Positions 49,792 through 59,011 of a DNA stretch of 64,000 bases are shown here, piece after piece. Position numbers and translations under genes: made by a program. Source of the DNA: Azophilus sp963663395 (GTDB lineage Bacteria; Pseudomonadota; Gammaproteobacteria; Pseudomonadales; Azotimanducaceae). Location of the stretch: NCBI GenBank assembly GCA_963663395.1, contig OY760226.1:2604001-2668000 (forward strand). The letters run 5' to 3'. The notes under the pieces were generated by a model, which was given only the letters and a program-made list of their open reading frames with translations, was not told where the DNA came from and searched no databases. Numbering within the stretch: position 1 is the first letter of the stretch; every line of letters starts with the position of its first letter.

Positions 49792-51330
49792 GTGACTACT
49801 TTTGCTAAAGCCCTTGCGGCCGAGCGGCCGGACGAGATTGCGGTTCGGGACGAGGTCAGGGCGGTTGATTGGGCGGAGCTCGACGACGTGCTCAATCGCA
49901 TCGCGAACGGGCTCAATTCCCTCGACCTCGGGCCGGACCGGCGGATCGCCGTGTTCGCTGAAAATGCGGTGGAGACAGCGCTCGCCAACCTGGGCGGCCT
50001 GATCGGGGGGGCTTCGGTGGTGCCGGTGAACTTTCACCTGACCGCGGCGGAAGCCGCCTACATCCTCGAGGACTCGGGCGCGCGCGTGCTGTTCGTCGGG
50101 CCGCAGACGGCCGAGCGCGGTATCGAGGCGGCTGCCGCGAGCCAGGTCCACACCGTCATCGGCTGGGATTGCGACGGCGATTTCACCCCCTGGAGCGAGT
50201 GGCTGGCCGCGCAATCAGGCGGCGAGCCGCCAGGCGATCTTCGCCCGTTGCCGAATCTCCTCTACACCTCCGGTACCACCGGCCGCCCGAAAGGCACCGA
50301 ACTGCCGCCCACCATGTTTGCCGGGGGCGCGACCGTGGCGGAGCACCTGGCCAGGCTCGCGGCGAATCCCATGGCCGATTTCGGGCCGCACCTGGTGGTC
50401 GGCCCCATGTACCACACCGGGCCGCTGTCCGGTTCCCGGATGCTCGCTGCCGGCGTGCCCGCCGTCATCCTGGGACGCTTCGATGCGGAAAAAACGCTCA
50501 GGGCCATCGAGGAATACGGAATCGGCAACAGCGTCATGGTTCCCACCCATTTCGTGCGCCTGCTGGCGCTGCCGGAAGACGTTCGCGCCCGCTACGACAT
50601 AAGTTCGCTGAAGCGTATCGGGCACACGGGCGCCAAGTGCCCGGTGGACGTCAAGCGGGCCATGATCGAGTGGTGGGGCCCGGTGTTCTTCGATGCCTAC
50701 GGGGCGAGCGAAGTGGGTACGACCTGCGCGATCGACTCGGACGAGTGGCTGAAATACCCGGGCTCGGTGGGCCGGGCGATCCCGCCGTTCGAGGCGATGA
50801 TCCTTGACGACGACAACAACCCTCTCCCGCCGGATACCGAAGGGCGCCTGTTCTTCAAGGACACCACGGGTCGCGGCGTGATCTACCACAACGATCCGGA
50901 AAAGTCGGCTGCAGCGCACATCGCGCCCGGGGTGTTTACCCTGGGCGAAATCGGCTACATGAACGAAGACGGCTTCGTGTTCATCACCGATCGCTTCAGC
51001 GACATGGTTGTCTCCGGTGGCGTGAACATCTACCCGGCGGAAGCGGAGCAGGTACTGATCGATCATCCGGCGGTGCTGGATGTGGCCTGCATCGGGGTGC
51101 CGCACCCGGAGATGGGCGAGGAACTGAAAGCACTGGCCATTCCGCGGGAATCTGGAGACCTGCCGTCCGCCGACCTGCCGTCGGGCGAGGAGGTGATCGC
51201 CTGGTGTCGTGAGCGCCTGTCCCACTACAAATGTCCCCGCACCTTCGACTGGGTGGCGGATCTGGGGCGCAACACCATGGGCAAGATCAACAAGCGCAAG
51301 TTGCGGGCGCCGTATTGGGCGCAGACCTGA
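49792..51330 (+). CDS. Acyl-CoA synthetase (AMP-forming, ANL family), third copy
   Basis: ANL ligase of 512 residues from GTG 49792, with GGAAGGA upstream. P-loop YTSGTTGRPKGTEL, A5 DAYGASEVGTT, hinge region LGEIGYMNEDGFVFITDRFSDMVVSGG and the C-terminal catalytic-Lys site GRNTMGKINKRKL. Divergent from the E1 alpha operon with a 59-nt gap, implying shared control. Substrate unknown; the closest resemblance by eye is to the bile-acid/medium-chain acid group, but that is not decisive. Confidence 0.88.
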   Translation: MTTFAKALAAERPDEIAVRDEVRAVDWAELDDVLNRIANGLNSLDLGPDRRIAVFAENAVETALANLGGLIGGASVVPVNFHLTAAEAAYILEDSGARVLFVGPQTAERGIEAAAASQVHTVIGWDCDGDFTPWSEWLAAQSGGEPPGDLRPLPNLLYTSGTTGRPKGTELPPTMFAGGATVAEHLARLAANPMADFGPHLVVGPMYHTGPLSGSRMLAAGVPAVILGRFDAEKTLRAIEEYGIGNSVMVPTHFVRLLALPEDVRARYDISSLKRIGHTGAKCPVDVKRAMIEWWGPVFFDAYGASEVGTTCAIDSDEWLKYPGSVGRAIPPFEAMILDDDNNPLPPDTEGRLFFKDTTGRGVIYHNDPEKSAAAHIAPGVFTLGEIGYMNEDGFVFITDRFSDMVVSGGVNIYPAEAEQVLIDHPAVLDVACIGVPHPEMGEELKALAIPRESGDLPSADLPSGEEVIAWCRERLSHYKCPRTFDWVADLGRNTMGKINKRKLRAPYWAQT

Positions 51331-51544
51331 GGACCGCTCAATGACCAGCGCCTGCTGCTCACTCGCCCGGTTTTGGCGCATACGCACACAAATCGTGCCT
51401 GTTTCGTTGACATGAACAGTTGCTTCCACTAAAAGAGTCGGCCGTGCCGGTTTTTGGAAATAGGAGAGGTTCGACCGGCCGTCCAGAATTCATTGGATCC
51501 TGATCAAATGGCGTCAGCCAGGCTGACGAGGGGGACAACCTGTT

Positions 51545-53962
51545 ATGCAGCTTCTGCAAAATATTCTGCGAAAACTGAGCCTGCCGGCGGCGTGCGGCCT
51601 GCTGGCGGCAACGACCGTCGCCGGAACGGCCACGAACGTCGCCGTCGGGGCGGAAACCGACGAATCCGGTTTCATCGAGGAAATCGTGGTCACCTCCAGG
51701 CGGCGCCAGGAGTCCCAACAGGACGTGCCGCTGTCGGTCACGGCCTTTTCCGGCGAGCAGATCGAGCGGCTGAAGCCGCAGACGCTGCGCGACTTCGACG
51801 GGCTGGCCCCGAACGTCTACATCGGCATGAACACCGCCGGGCCGAGCGCCAGCGCGATCTACATCCGCGGCATCGGTTACGCCGACATCGAGAAAACCCA
51901 GAGCCCGCAGGTGGGCGTGATCGTCGACGGCATCCAGATGGGGTCGTCCACGGGCCAGTTGATCGATGTCTTCGATGTGGAGAGCATCGAGATCAACCGC
52001 GGGCCGCAAGGCGTGCTGTTCGGCAAGAACACCATCGCCGGCAACATCGTGGTCAACCGGGTACGGCCGCAGTTCAACGAATTCGGGCTGAAGGCCGCGG
52101 CCGAGGTCGGCAATTTCGATTCCCGGATCGTCAAGGCGCGCATCAACGTGCCGCTGGCGGACGACCAGCTCGCACTCAAGGTGGGGGCGATCAGCCGCAA
52201 GCGCGACGGCTTCTACCACAACGTCACCCTCGACGACACGGCCGGGGACGTCGACATCAGCAACCAGACGGTCGCCCTGCGCTGGGCCCCGTCGGACAGC
52301 GTCGATGCCATCCTCACCTACGACCGAATTCGCGACCGGGGCCTGATTCCGCCCCAGGACCCGCGCTTCAACGGCGACGACCCGTTCGAGAACCTGGCGG
52401 ACAAGAAAGAGCCGGTCAAGTACGACGTCGACCAGATCGGGCTCCGGGTGGCGTGGGACCTGAGCGACCAACTGACTCTGAACGCCATCACCGGCTGGCA
52501 TGACGGCCACGACCTCGTCAACCAGGATTTCGACGGTGCGGCGATCAACGGGGCTGCCATTCCCTTTGCGCAACTGCATACGCTGCGGGACCAGGAATAC
52601 GAGGTATTCACCCAGGAGGTGCGCCTGTCCGGCAACTTTACGGATACGGTGGATTTCATGGCCGGCGTGTATTACTTCGACTCGGAATTGCAGTTCCAGC
52701 AGAACACCAACAACATACTGCAACTGCCGCCGGTAGCGATTGCTGCCCCCTTGGCCGGACTTCCTTGCGCAGTGATCAGTGCGATCATTCCGCCGACGCT
52801 GCGGGCAAACCCGGGTCTGGGCGATGCCCTCTGCCAGTTTTCCAATGCGCGTAGCATTCAGCGGGCGGGGGAAGACGTACAGTCGGTAGCGTTGTTCGGC
52901 TCCCTGACCTGGCGCCCGACCGACGATCTGGAAGTCAGTTTCGGCGCGCGATACATCGATGAGGAGAAGGAGGCTTTCAACTCCTATTTCGACTATTCGG
53001 ACGGCACCTTCGACACCGGTTCGGTCATCAACGAATTTGACTTTGCCGGTCGTCCGGAGCGCATGGGCGCCGCCTACGAAGGCAGCGACTCCTGGGATGA
53101 CGTGATCATTCAAGCCTCCGCCAACTGGGCGATCACCGACAACAACCGCGCTTATGTCGCCTATTCCGAGGGGTTCCGCAGCGGCGGCTTCAGCATCCGC
53201 TCGGCGCGCAGCGCGGCGGAAGCGCCCTTTCAGCCGGAAGACGCGTTCCAGATCGAAGTCGGGCTGAAGAACGAGTTTCTCGACCGGCGCCTCAGGGTGA
53301 ACGTCGCCTATTTCTACCTGGAACGCAGCGGTTCCCAGTTCAGTTCCATCATTCCCCTGCCTCCGGGGTCCATACCGGGCACCACCACCATCATCAACAA
53401 CGGCGGTACTTCCGAGTATTCGGGCCTGGAGGGCGAAGCCCAGTGGCTGCTCAGCGAAGACTTCACCCTGGCCGTTACCGGTGGGTTCCTCGACGTCAAG
53501 AACCAGGAATTCACGATGGACTGTATCATCCTCGACGGCTGCGCCACCGGCGTGCCGGGCGTCACCGACCCGCCGGGCACGTTGCGCACGCTCGGCGGCA
53601 ACAGCGACTCCCGCCAGCCGGAATGGAACCTGGCCGTCACCCTGGCGTTCGACCGCCAGGTGGGCCAGGGCCGCTTCTCCGCCAACGTGGGCTGGAAGAC
53701 GGTGGGCGACTTCCTGCTGGTAAACACCGGCGGCGGCGCGGACCAGCGGCTCTTCGAAGGCGGCTACGACGGCGTCGATGCCCGGGTGTCCTATGAATGG
53801 ACGCTGGACAGCGGCACCACCGTCTCGGCTTCCGTGTTCGGCAAGAACCTCACCGACGAGGAGTGGCGGGAACAGGCCCTGTTCCTGGGCGGCCCCAACA
53901 CCGGCTTCCAGGGCTGGGGCGCACCGCGCACCTATGCTTTCGAGCTGATGGTAACGATGTAG
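51545..53962 (+). CDS. TonB-dependent outer-membrane receptor 4
   Basis: An 805-residue receptor. Leader NILRKLSLPAACGLLAATTVAGTATNVAVGA, TonB box EEIVVTSRRR, plug with VDGIQMGSSTGQLIDVFDVESIEI (in parts) and RGPQGVLFGKNTIAG. The barrel lacks the Cys-rich loop pattern of receptors 1-3, so it belongs to a different branch. Terminal strand AFELMVTM. A promoter or leader like those of receptors 2-3 is not seen. An MFS transporter gene follows directly, so the pair may form an uptake route across both membranes (inference). Confidence 0.88.
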   Translation: MQLLQNILRKLSLPAACGLLAATTVAGTATNVAVGAETDESGFIEEIVVTSRRRQESQQDVPLSVTAFSGEQIERLKPQTLRDFDGLAPNVYIGMNTAGPSASAIYIRGIGYADIEKTQSPQVGVIVDGIQMGSSTGQLIDVFDVESIEINRGPQGVLFGKNTIAGNIVVNRVRPQFNEFGLKAAAEVGNFDSRIVKARINVPLADDQLALKVGAISRKRDGFYHNVTLDDTAGDVDISNQTVALRWAPSDSVDAILTYDRIRDRGLIPPQDPRFNGDDPFENLADKKEPVKYDVDQIGLRVAWDLSDQLTLNAITGWHDGHDLVNQDFDGAAINGAAIPFAQLHTLRDQEYEVFTQEVRLSGNFTDTVDFMAGVYYFDSELQFQQNTNNILQLPPVAIAAPLAGLPCAVISAIIPPTLRANPGLGDALCQFSNARSIQRAGEDVQSVALFGSLTWRPTDDLEVSFGARYIDEEKEAFNSYFDYSDGTFDTGSVINEFDFAGRPERMGAAYEGSDSWDDVIIQASANWAITDNNRAYVAYSEGFRSGGFSIRSARSAAEAPFQPEDAFQIEVGLKNEFLDRRLRVNVAYFYLERSGSQFSSIIPLPPGSIPGTTTIINNGGTSEYSGLEGEAQWLLSEDFTLAVTGGFLDVKNQEFTMDCIILDGCATGVPGVTDPPGTLRTLGGNSDSRQPEWNLAVTLAFDRQVGQGRFSANVGWKTVGDFLLVNTGGGADQRLFEGGYDGVDARVSYEWTLDSGTTVSASVFGKNLTDEEWREQALFLGGPNTGFQGWGAPRTYAFELMVTM

Positions 53963-53975
53963 CCGGCAGGTGCCG

Positions 53976-54017
53976 GAAAAGCGAACTGGTGTGATTGCCT
54001 GAGCCGGTTCGCTTTTC
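53976..54017 (+). terminator. Hairpin between receptor 4 and the MFS gene
   Basis: An 11-bp stem gaaaagcgaac (53976-53986) / gttcgcttttc (54007-54017) around a loop of about 20 nt that includes the possible TTG start of the next gene. It can act as a terminator or attenuator; read-through would allow co-expression. Confidence 0.55.
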
Positions 54018-54018
54018 G

Positions 54019-55344
54019 GTGTCCGACGCAGCCCCGCACAACCCGCCCTATCCGAACCGGGCCTACGCCTGGTTCGTCGTCGCCGTACTGATCGTGGCGG
54101 CGCTGGTCGCCTATGTGGACCGGCAGGTGGTCGCCATTGTCGTCGATCCCATGAAAGAGGACCTGGGCGTCGGCGATACCCAGATCGGCTGGCTGTACGG
54201 CGTATTCGCCGTTTTCTACGCGATAGCGGCGCTGCCGATCGCCTGGCTCTCAGACCGCAAGAGCCGCAAGATCATCATAGCCGCGGGCATCTTCTTCTGG
54301 TCGCTGATGACCATGGCCTGCGGCCTGACGCGCACCTTCTGGAACATCCTGCTCGCCAGGATCGGGGTGGGCGTGGGGGAGGCGACGCTCACGCCCGCGA
54401 CCACTTCGCTGATCGGCGATTACTTCCCCCGGCAACAGGTGCCGCTGGCGCTCTCCGTCTTTCAGACCGGCCCCATCATGGGATCGGGCATCGCCTTCAT
54501 TATCGGCGGCTACGTGCTGGGGGTGGTGCAGGATGCGCAACCGCTGGTACTGCCCTATTTCGGCGAACTGCGTCCGTGGCAACAGACGTTCGTCTACCTG
54601 GGCGCGCCCGGGCTACTGCTGGCGTTCCTTTTCCTGGTGATACGGGAACCCGTGCGCCGCGCCGGGCCGACGTCGGCGGCCGGGGGCTTAAGTGAGCTGT
54701 TCGCCTTTTACCGGCACCACGCCAGAACCCTGACGCTGCATCACTTCGGCAACCTGTCACTGGTGCTTGCCGGGTATGCGTTCGTCTTCTGGACCGTTTC
54801 GTTTTTCGTGAGGGTCTACGGGTACGATGCGGCGGAGGCGTCCCAGATATTCGGCTGGATATTCCTGGTGGCCGGTCCGCTCGGCCCCCTCGCGGTCGCG
54901 GTGCTGGCGCGCCGGCTGAGCGATCGGGGGCACAGAGACGCCAATGTGCTGGCCGGCATGATCGGCGGGGCTTCCGCGGTCGTTGTCATCCTGCTGGTGC
55001 AGGCCGCACCGAGCGCGTTCTGGGCGTTCGTGCTCTACGTGCCGGCCATGATGGCCATCAACTCGCCGTTCGGCATTGCCTCGGGCGCGCTGCCGGTGAT
55101 CACGCCGCCGAACCTGCGCGCCCAGGTGGCGGCCGTCTATCTCTTCGTGGTGTCGATCGGCATGATGGTCGGTCCGCCGATAACCGGGGCCTTCAACCAG
55201 TACGTTTTTCCGGAACAGGAGGGCGTGCGCTACTCCCTAGTCACCGTTACGGCCATCTTCGGCCTGATCGGCATCGTGCTGCTGCAGCTTGCGCGCAAGC
55301 CTTATGCGGCGAGCCTGGCGGAAGCGGATCAGAGGGACGACTGA
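54019..55344 (+). CDS. Major facilitator superfamily transporter
   Basis: Inner-membrane transporter of 441 residues from GTG 54019 (a TTG at 53995 would add 8 residues but lies in the hairpin loop). About 12 hydrophobic segments. MFS motif A in the TM2-3 loop reads IAWLSDRKSRKIII, and TM1 contains AALVAYVDRQVVAIVVDPMKEDLG, as in spinster/ACS-like carriers. A charged loop follows TM6. Substrate unknown; location after a TonB receptor suggests a small organic solute. Confidence 0.82.
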   Translation: MSDAAPHNPPYPNRAYAWFVVAVLIVAALVAYVDRQVVAIVVDPMKEDLGVGDTQIGWLYGVFAVFYAIAALPIAWLSDRKSRKIIIAAGIFFWSLMTMACGLTRTFWNILLARIGVGVGEATLTPATTSLIGDYFPRQQVPLALSVFQTGPIMGSGIAFIIGGYVLGVVQDAQPLVLPYFGELRPWQQTFVYLGAPGLLLAFLFLVIREPVRRAGPTSAAGGLSELFAFYRHHARTLTLHHFGNLSLVLAGYAFVFWTVSFFVRVYGYDAAEASQIFGWIFLVAGPLGPLAVAVLARRLSDRGHRDANVLAGMIGGASAVVVILLVQAAPSAFWAFVLYVPAMMAINSPFGIASGALPVITPPNLRAQVAAVYLFVVSIGMMVGPPITGAFNQYVFPEQEGVRYSLVTVTAIFGLIGIVLLQLARKPYAASLAEADQRDD

Positions 55345-55568
55345 GGGGCGACCGGCACGTCTGATGCAACCGGCTGTGCCGGCTGTCCATCCCCGGGATC
55401 GGCCATGCAGCCGGGCTTCAGGCTCACCCAGATCAGGTCGATGGGCTCGTCCCCGGTATTGCCCGACTCGTGCATCTCGCTCATTTCCGTGGCGGTGTCG
55501 CTCCATCCGATTTCGCCGGTTGGCGAATGGCTGGTTTCGGCGTCGTCTCCGTGCTTCACTGATCCCAT
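55329..55568 (-). CDS. Truncated cupin-like protein (C-terminal half)
   Basis: On the minus strand a frame of 79 residues from ATG 55566-55568 reads like the last strands of a small cupin: SPTGEIGWSDTATEMSEMHESGNTGDEPIDLIWVSLK, close to the usual (G-x-W...H-x-x-x-N-x-G-x-x-P-x-x-x-I-x-V-x-L-K) pattern. Third-position GC is high in this frame. The N-terminal metal-binding half (H-x-H...E) is missing, so it is probably a gene fragment. It overlaps the end of the MFS gene by 16 bp. It may be non-functional. Confidence 0.45.
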   Translation of the reverse strand: MGSVKHGDDAETSHSPTGEIGWSDTATEMSEMHESGNTGDEPIDLIWVSLKPGCMADPGDGQPAQPVASDVPVAPQSSL

Positions 55569-55590
55569 TGCGCCAACGCGAGGTACCAAC

Positions 55591-56037
55591 ATGATCGTAG
55601 GCATTCACCACGTCGCCGTCGGCGTACCGGATTTTGAACAGGGGCTGGCATTCTATCGCGACCTGCTCGGCTTCGAGGTGGTCGAGAGAACGGACTGGGA
55701 CCGCAACAACCGCTTTGCCGACCGGGCCGTCGGCCTCGACGATACCGCGGCGAAAATGGCGATGCTGAAGGCGCCCAATGCCTTCATCGAACTCTGGCAG
55801 TATTCCAACCCGGAACCCGCCGATCACCGGCAACGGCCGTGTGACTACGGCTACCCGCATTTCTGTCTGCAGGTCGAAGGCATTCAGGAGGAATACGACC
55901 GTCTGAGCGAAGGGGGAATGGAGTTTGTCGGCCCCGTGGTGGATTTCGGGGAAATCGCGGCGATCTACGGCAAGGACCCGTTCGGCAACATCATCGAACT
56001 CTACGAAATCCGGGGCGACGCCCGACCCAAAATCTGA
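55591..56037 (+). CDS. VOC-family (glyoxalase/dioxygenase-like) protein
   Basis: A 148-residue VOC-superfamily protein from ATG 55591, with GAGGT 7 nt upstream. The N-terminal module has HHVAVGVPDFEQGLAFYRDLLGFEVV and the second has YPHFCLQVEGIQEEYDRL and FGNIIELYEI, giving the His...His...Glu metal-site pattern. The middle PNAFIELWQYSNPEP is family-typical. Reaction unknown: relatives include epimerases, lyases and extradiol dioxygenases. Confidence 0.82.
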   Translation: MIVGIHHVAVGVPDFEQGLAFYRDLLGFEVVERTDWDRNNRFADRAVGLDDTAAKMAMLKAPNAFIELWQYSNPEPADHRQRPCDYGYPHFCLQVEGIQEEYDRLSEGGMEFVGPVVDFGEIAAIYGKDPFGNIIELYEIRGDARPKI

Positions 56038-56123
56038 GTCGCCGAGTGCCATTCAGGGGCAAATCGAGGCGGTGCCATATGCGGGCTAAGGGCCCGGCGA
56101 TGGCAGGGCTAGTCGTCACCTCC

Positions 56124-56176
56124 TTGCATTGCCCTCGCATAAAAAAGTATGATTTTCTGAATCCGAAATTCATACT
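56124..56176 (+). promoter_or_regulatory. vapBC promoter with overlapping inverted-repeat operator
   Basis: Promoter TTGCAT (56124-56129), 18-nt spacer, TATGAT (56148-56153). An inverted repeat agtatga (56146-56152) / tcatact (56170-56176) covers the -10 and start site, as expected for autoregulation by an AbrB-type antitoxin. Confidence 0.6.
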
Positions 56177-56184
56177 ATGATGAC

Positions 56185-56400
56185 ATGCAAATTTCCGAGC
56201 GAGGCCAGGTCACTATCCCGAAAGCCCTGAGGGACCGGTACGGCATGAATCACAATGTCGAGGTGGAATTCGAGGCGACGGAGGATGGGCTGCTCATTCG
56301 CAAGCGGACGGCGGCGCGGCACCCCGTCGACCGTGTATACGCCATTCTGGAACGCGGGGGCAGCACCGACGAATACCTGGAAGAAATCCGCGGCAGATGA
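56185..56400 (+). CDS. AbrB/SpoVT-domain antitoxin (VapB-type)
   Basis: A 71-residue swapped-hairpin AbrB DNA-binding protein, antitoxin of the PIN toxin that follows. It opens MQISERGQVTIPKALRDRYGM, the classic MazE/SpoVT-AbrB motif. The C-terminal part (HPVDRVYAILERGGSTDEYLEEIRGR) is the likely toxin-binding tail. Stop overlaps the toxin start by 4 nt (ATGA), which couples their translation. No good ribosome site is visible; the leader is about 25 nt. Confidence 0.85.
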   Translation: MQISERGQVTIPKALRDRYGMNHNVEVEFEATEDGLLIRKRTAARHPVDRVYAILERGGSTDEYLEEIRGR

Positions 56401-56792
56401 TAACGGCCGTCGACACCAGCGTTCTTCTGGATGTTTTCCTGCCGGACGAACGGTTCGGCGAGCGGTCGAAAGAGTGGTTGCGCGCTGCCTATGACGCGGG
56501 CGCTATCGTTGTCAGCGACATCGTCTACGCGGAGTTGGTGCCGGCGTTTCGCGACAGGTCCGCACTTGACGGCGCCTTGCGCGAAATCAATGCGCAGGTT
56601 TCCCCTCTGAATACGGCCATGGCCTACGAGGCGGGGCTGCGCTGGTGGCGGTATCGCCAGTCGGGTGGGCCGCGTGAGCGCATCATTACGGATTTCCTGA
56701 TCGGGGCCCATGCGTTTTCGGTTGCCGAGGCTTTTCTGACCCGCGACCGGGGATTCTATGAGACCTATTTTCCTGAACTGAAACGGGATTGA
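56397..56792 (+). CDS. vapC: PIN-domain toxin (VapC-type ribonuclease)
   Basis: A 131-residue PIN-domain protein, predicted Mg-dependent RNase. The acidic residues are Asp6 in AVDTSVLLDVF, a Glu in VYAELVPAF, Asp in RIITDFLIGAHA and Asp in LTRDRGFYETYFP. These four positions are those expected for an active VapC. It forms a two-gene operon with the AbrB-type antitoxin, typical of a plasmid- or chromosome-borne stress module. Confidence 0.88.
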   Translation: MITAVDTSVLLDVFLPDERFGERSKEWLRAAYDAGAIVVSDIVYAELVPAFRDRSALDGALREINAQVSPLNTAMAYEAGLRWWRYRQSGGPRERIITDFLIGAHAFSVAEAFLTRDRGFYETYFPELKRD

Positions 56793-56847
56793 GCAGTTAA
56801 CGAAGCTGTTCTCCGGCCCGTCGGGAGGGCGGTGACCGGAAGCAGAC

Positions 56848-56875
56848 TTGACTCGATTCGCAACCCGATCCGCGA
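56848..56875. repeat. Dispersed imperfect repeat, copy B
   Basis: Second copy of the motif at 27178-27205 (ttgactcgatt ... tccgcga), about 75 bp upstream of the SnoaL-like gene. Confidence 0.3.
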
Positions 56876-56948
56876 CATGGAGTCTTGGGTGCGTGGTCAT
56901 TAGCGAGCAGGGGCAATACTATTGAGAAAACCGGATCAGGGAGCAGGC

Positions 56949-57470
56949 ATGGAAACGGGAAAGGTACCGACACTCGAGGAACTGGCGGATCGCCTGGCGA
57001 TCCAGGACGTGCTGGCGAAGCACAGCCGCGGCGTTGACCGGGCGGAGGAGGCGACCCTGAAATCGGCCTACTGGCCCGATGCCACGGTGGCCTACGGGGG
57101 GTTCAACGGATCGGCGCACGAGTTCTGCGAGTACTTGCCGGCCGCCATCAAGCGCTACGCGGCAACCCAGCACACCGTCACCAATGTTTCCATCGACCTG
57201 CGGGGAGACGAGGCGCGGGTGGAAACCTACGTGACCGCCTATCACTACCTGGCGGTTGAAGAAGGCCAGGACACCGAGATGACCTACCTGGGCCGCTACC
57301 TCGACCGCATGGAAAAGCGCGACGATGTCTGGAAAATCGCGCACCGCCAGGTGGTGATGGACTGGAACCAGAACGCGGACGCCACCGCGGTGCTCGAAGG
57401 GCCGCCTTTCGATGGCCTGGCGCGCGGCGGCCGCCACCCCGACGATCCTCTATACCAACACCTGGGCTGA
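56949..57470 (+). CDS. SnoaL-like/NTF2-family protein
   Basis: A 173-residue alpha+beta barrel protein of the nuclear transport factor 2-like family, from ATG 56949. It opens LEELADRLAIQDVLAKHSRGVDR, the usual helix with (Y/H)-x-x-x-(D) residues, then YWPDATVAYGGFNGSAHEF and the strands VTNVSIDLRGDEARVETYVTAYHY. Such proteins often are dehydratase- or hydroxysteroid-isomerase-like enzymes or accessory proteins in ring-hydroxylation clusters. Function here unknown; followed by a transporter gene. Confidence 0.8.
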   Translation: METGKVPTLEELADRLAIQDVLAKHSRGVDRAEEATLKSAYWPDATVAYGGFNGSAHEFCEYLPAAIKRYAATQHTVTNVSIDLRGDEARVETYVTAYHYLAVEEGQDTEMTYLGRYLDRMEKRDDVWKIAHRQVVMDWNQNADATAVLEGPPFDGLARGGRHPDDPLYQHLG

Positions 57471-57563
57471 GCGAGCGATTCCGGCGCAGGCTCCTGGCCA
57501 CTTGGCGGGCGATCCCCTGACGATGGCTGTCCAGGCTCGTTGCAGGTCGGGAACCTGAACCGC

Positions 57564-58937
57564 ATGCAGCCTTCCGGCAAGCCCGAACAACCCGGTGCCG
57601 CCGGGGAGCAACTGCCGCAGAGGACGCTGTTCTATTACGGCCTGGCGAACATGCCCACCGAGGTCGCGGCCATTCCGGTGGCGGCGCTGGTGCCGAACTA
57701 CTACGGCCAGGATCTCGGCGTCAGCCTGGCGGCCGTGGGCACGGTGTTGCTGCTGTCGCGGGTATTCGATGCCGTCTCCGACCCGCTGATCGGCTGGCTT
57801 TCGGACCGCACCAACACGCGCTGGGGGCGCCGACGGGTGTGGATGGCGGCGGCGGTGCCGATCCTGATGATCGCGGTCTACAAGCTGTTCATTCCGGAAC
57901 CCCCGGTGACGGCGGCCTACCTGCTCGGCTGGCTCGTCGTGCTGTGGCTCGGCTGGACCATGCTCTTCATTCCCTACTACGCCTGGGGCGCGGAACTGTC
58001 GCCGCATTACCACCAGCGCACGCGCATCACGGGCTGGCGGGCGTGGCTGGGAATCTCGGCCAATGCCGCGAGCAAGGCGGCACCCTGGTTGGCGGGCGTT
58101 CTTTTCGGTTACGCGGGCATCCGCGCGAACCTCGAGATTCTCACGGTGATGGTGCTGGTGCTGGTACCGTTCACCGTGGCGGTGACGGTGGCCAAGGTCC
58201 CCGAAGGCAGGAACTTCCGGCCGGCGCGGGTGCCTTTGCTGCCGGGCCTGAAGATCATGTGGCGCAACAGTCCGTTCAAGCGGCTGGTGCTTGCCTTTTT
58301 CGTCAACCAGTTCGGCTCCGCCATCTCGACGGTGCTGTTCGTCTTTTTCATCCGCGGCGTGGCCCAGGACCAGGAGAACTTTCTCCTGTTCCTGTTCATC
58401 TACTACGGGGCGCAACTCGCTGGCATTCCGTTCTGGGTCCGGGTCGCGCGAACCGTCGACAAACACCGGGTCTGGTGCATCTCGCTATTCCTTTTCGCCT
58501 GTTTCCAGTGCAGCTACCTGCTGACCGGCCCCGGCGATTTCTTCTGGATGCTGCCGGTGGCCTTCTGTACCGGGTTCTGCGGCGCCACGTTCCGCGTGCT
58601 GCCGGACTCCATGAAGGCCGACGTGATCGACGTCGATACGCTGGAGAGTGGAGAGGACCGGGCCGCCTGGTTCTTTGCCGTGTGGTCGTTTGCGATCAAG
58701 GTGGCGGCTTCCCTGGGCCCGGCGGTGGCGCTCTGGATACTCGCGTTCACGAACTTCGATCCCGACCCGGGCGTCGTGAACCAGTGGGACAACCTGTTGG
58801 GGCTCAGGCTGCTCTATTGCTTCGGCCCCGCCACCGGCTTCGCGCTGTGCGCGCTCATCGCCTGGAACTACCCGCTGACGCGAAGTGCCCATGCGGCGCT
58901 GCGCGATCGCCTGGCGGCCGCGCGGGCGTCCGGTTAG
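57564..58937 (+). CDS. GPH-type (MelB-like) MFS transporter
   Basis: Sodium- or proton-coupled symporter of about 457 residues, from ATG 57564 (a TTG at 57540 would add 8 residues). About 12 hydrophobic segments. The glycoside-pentoside-hexuronide signature after TM2 reads DPLIGWLSDRTNTRWGRRRVW and the TM3-4 region has PYYAWGAEL. GPH carriers take up sugars or related solutes; relatives also carry steroid- or aromatic-type compounds. Adjacent to a degradation cluster, so its substrate may be that cluster's starting compound. Confidence 0.85.
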   Translation: MQPSGKPEQPGAAGEQLPQRTLFYYGLANMPTEVAAIPVAALVPNYYGQDLGVSLAAVGTVLLLSRVFDAVSDPLIGWLSDRTNTRWGRRRVWMAAAVPILMIAVYKLFIPEPPVTAAYLLGWLVVLWLGWTMLFIPYYAWGAELSPHYHQRTRITGWRAWLGISANAASKAAPWLAGVLFGYAGIRANLEILTVMVLVLVPFTVAVTVAKVPEGRNFRPARVPLLPGLKIMWRNSPFKRLVLAFFVNQFGSAISTVLFVFFIRGVAQDQENFLLFLFIYYGAQLAGIPFWVRVARTVDKHRVWCISLFLFACFQCSYLLTGPGDFFWMLPVAFCTGFCGATFRVLPDSMKADVIDVDTLESGEDRAAWFFAVWSFAIKVAASLGPAVALWILAFTNFDPDPGVVNQWDNLLGLRLLYCFGPATGFALCALIAWNYPLTRSAHAALRDRLAAARASG

Positions 58938-59011
58938 AGGGCAGGCGCTGTTCCGAGGCGGGGCTCCGGACGGATGCGGTTTTGGGTGTGGCGCGTGGCG
59001 CCGGCCGGGGT

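Noticed and set aside
51359..53113. A 584-codon minus-strand frame opposite receptor 4
   Set aside because: Shadow frame; lacks ribosome site and any recognisable domain.
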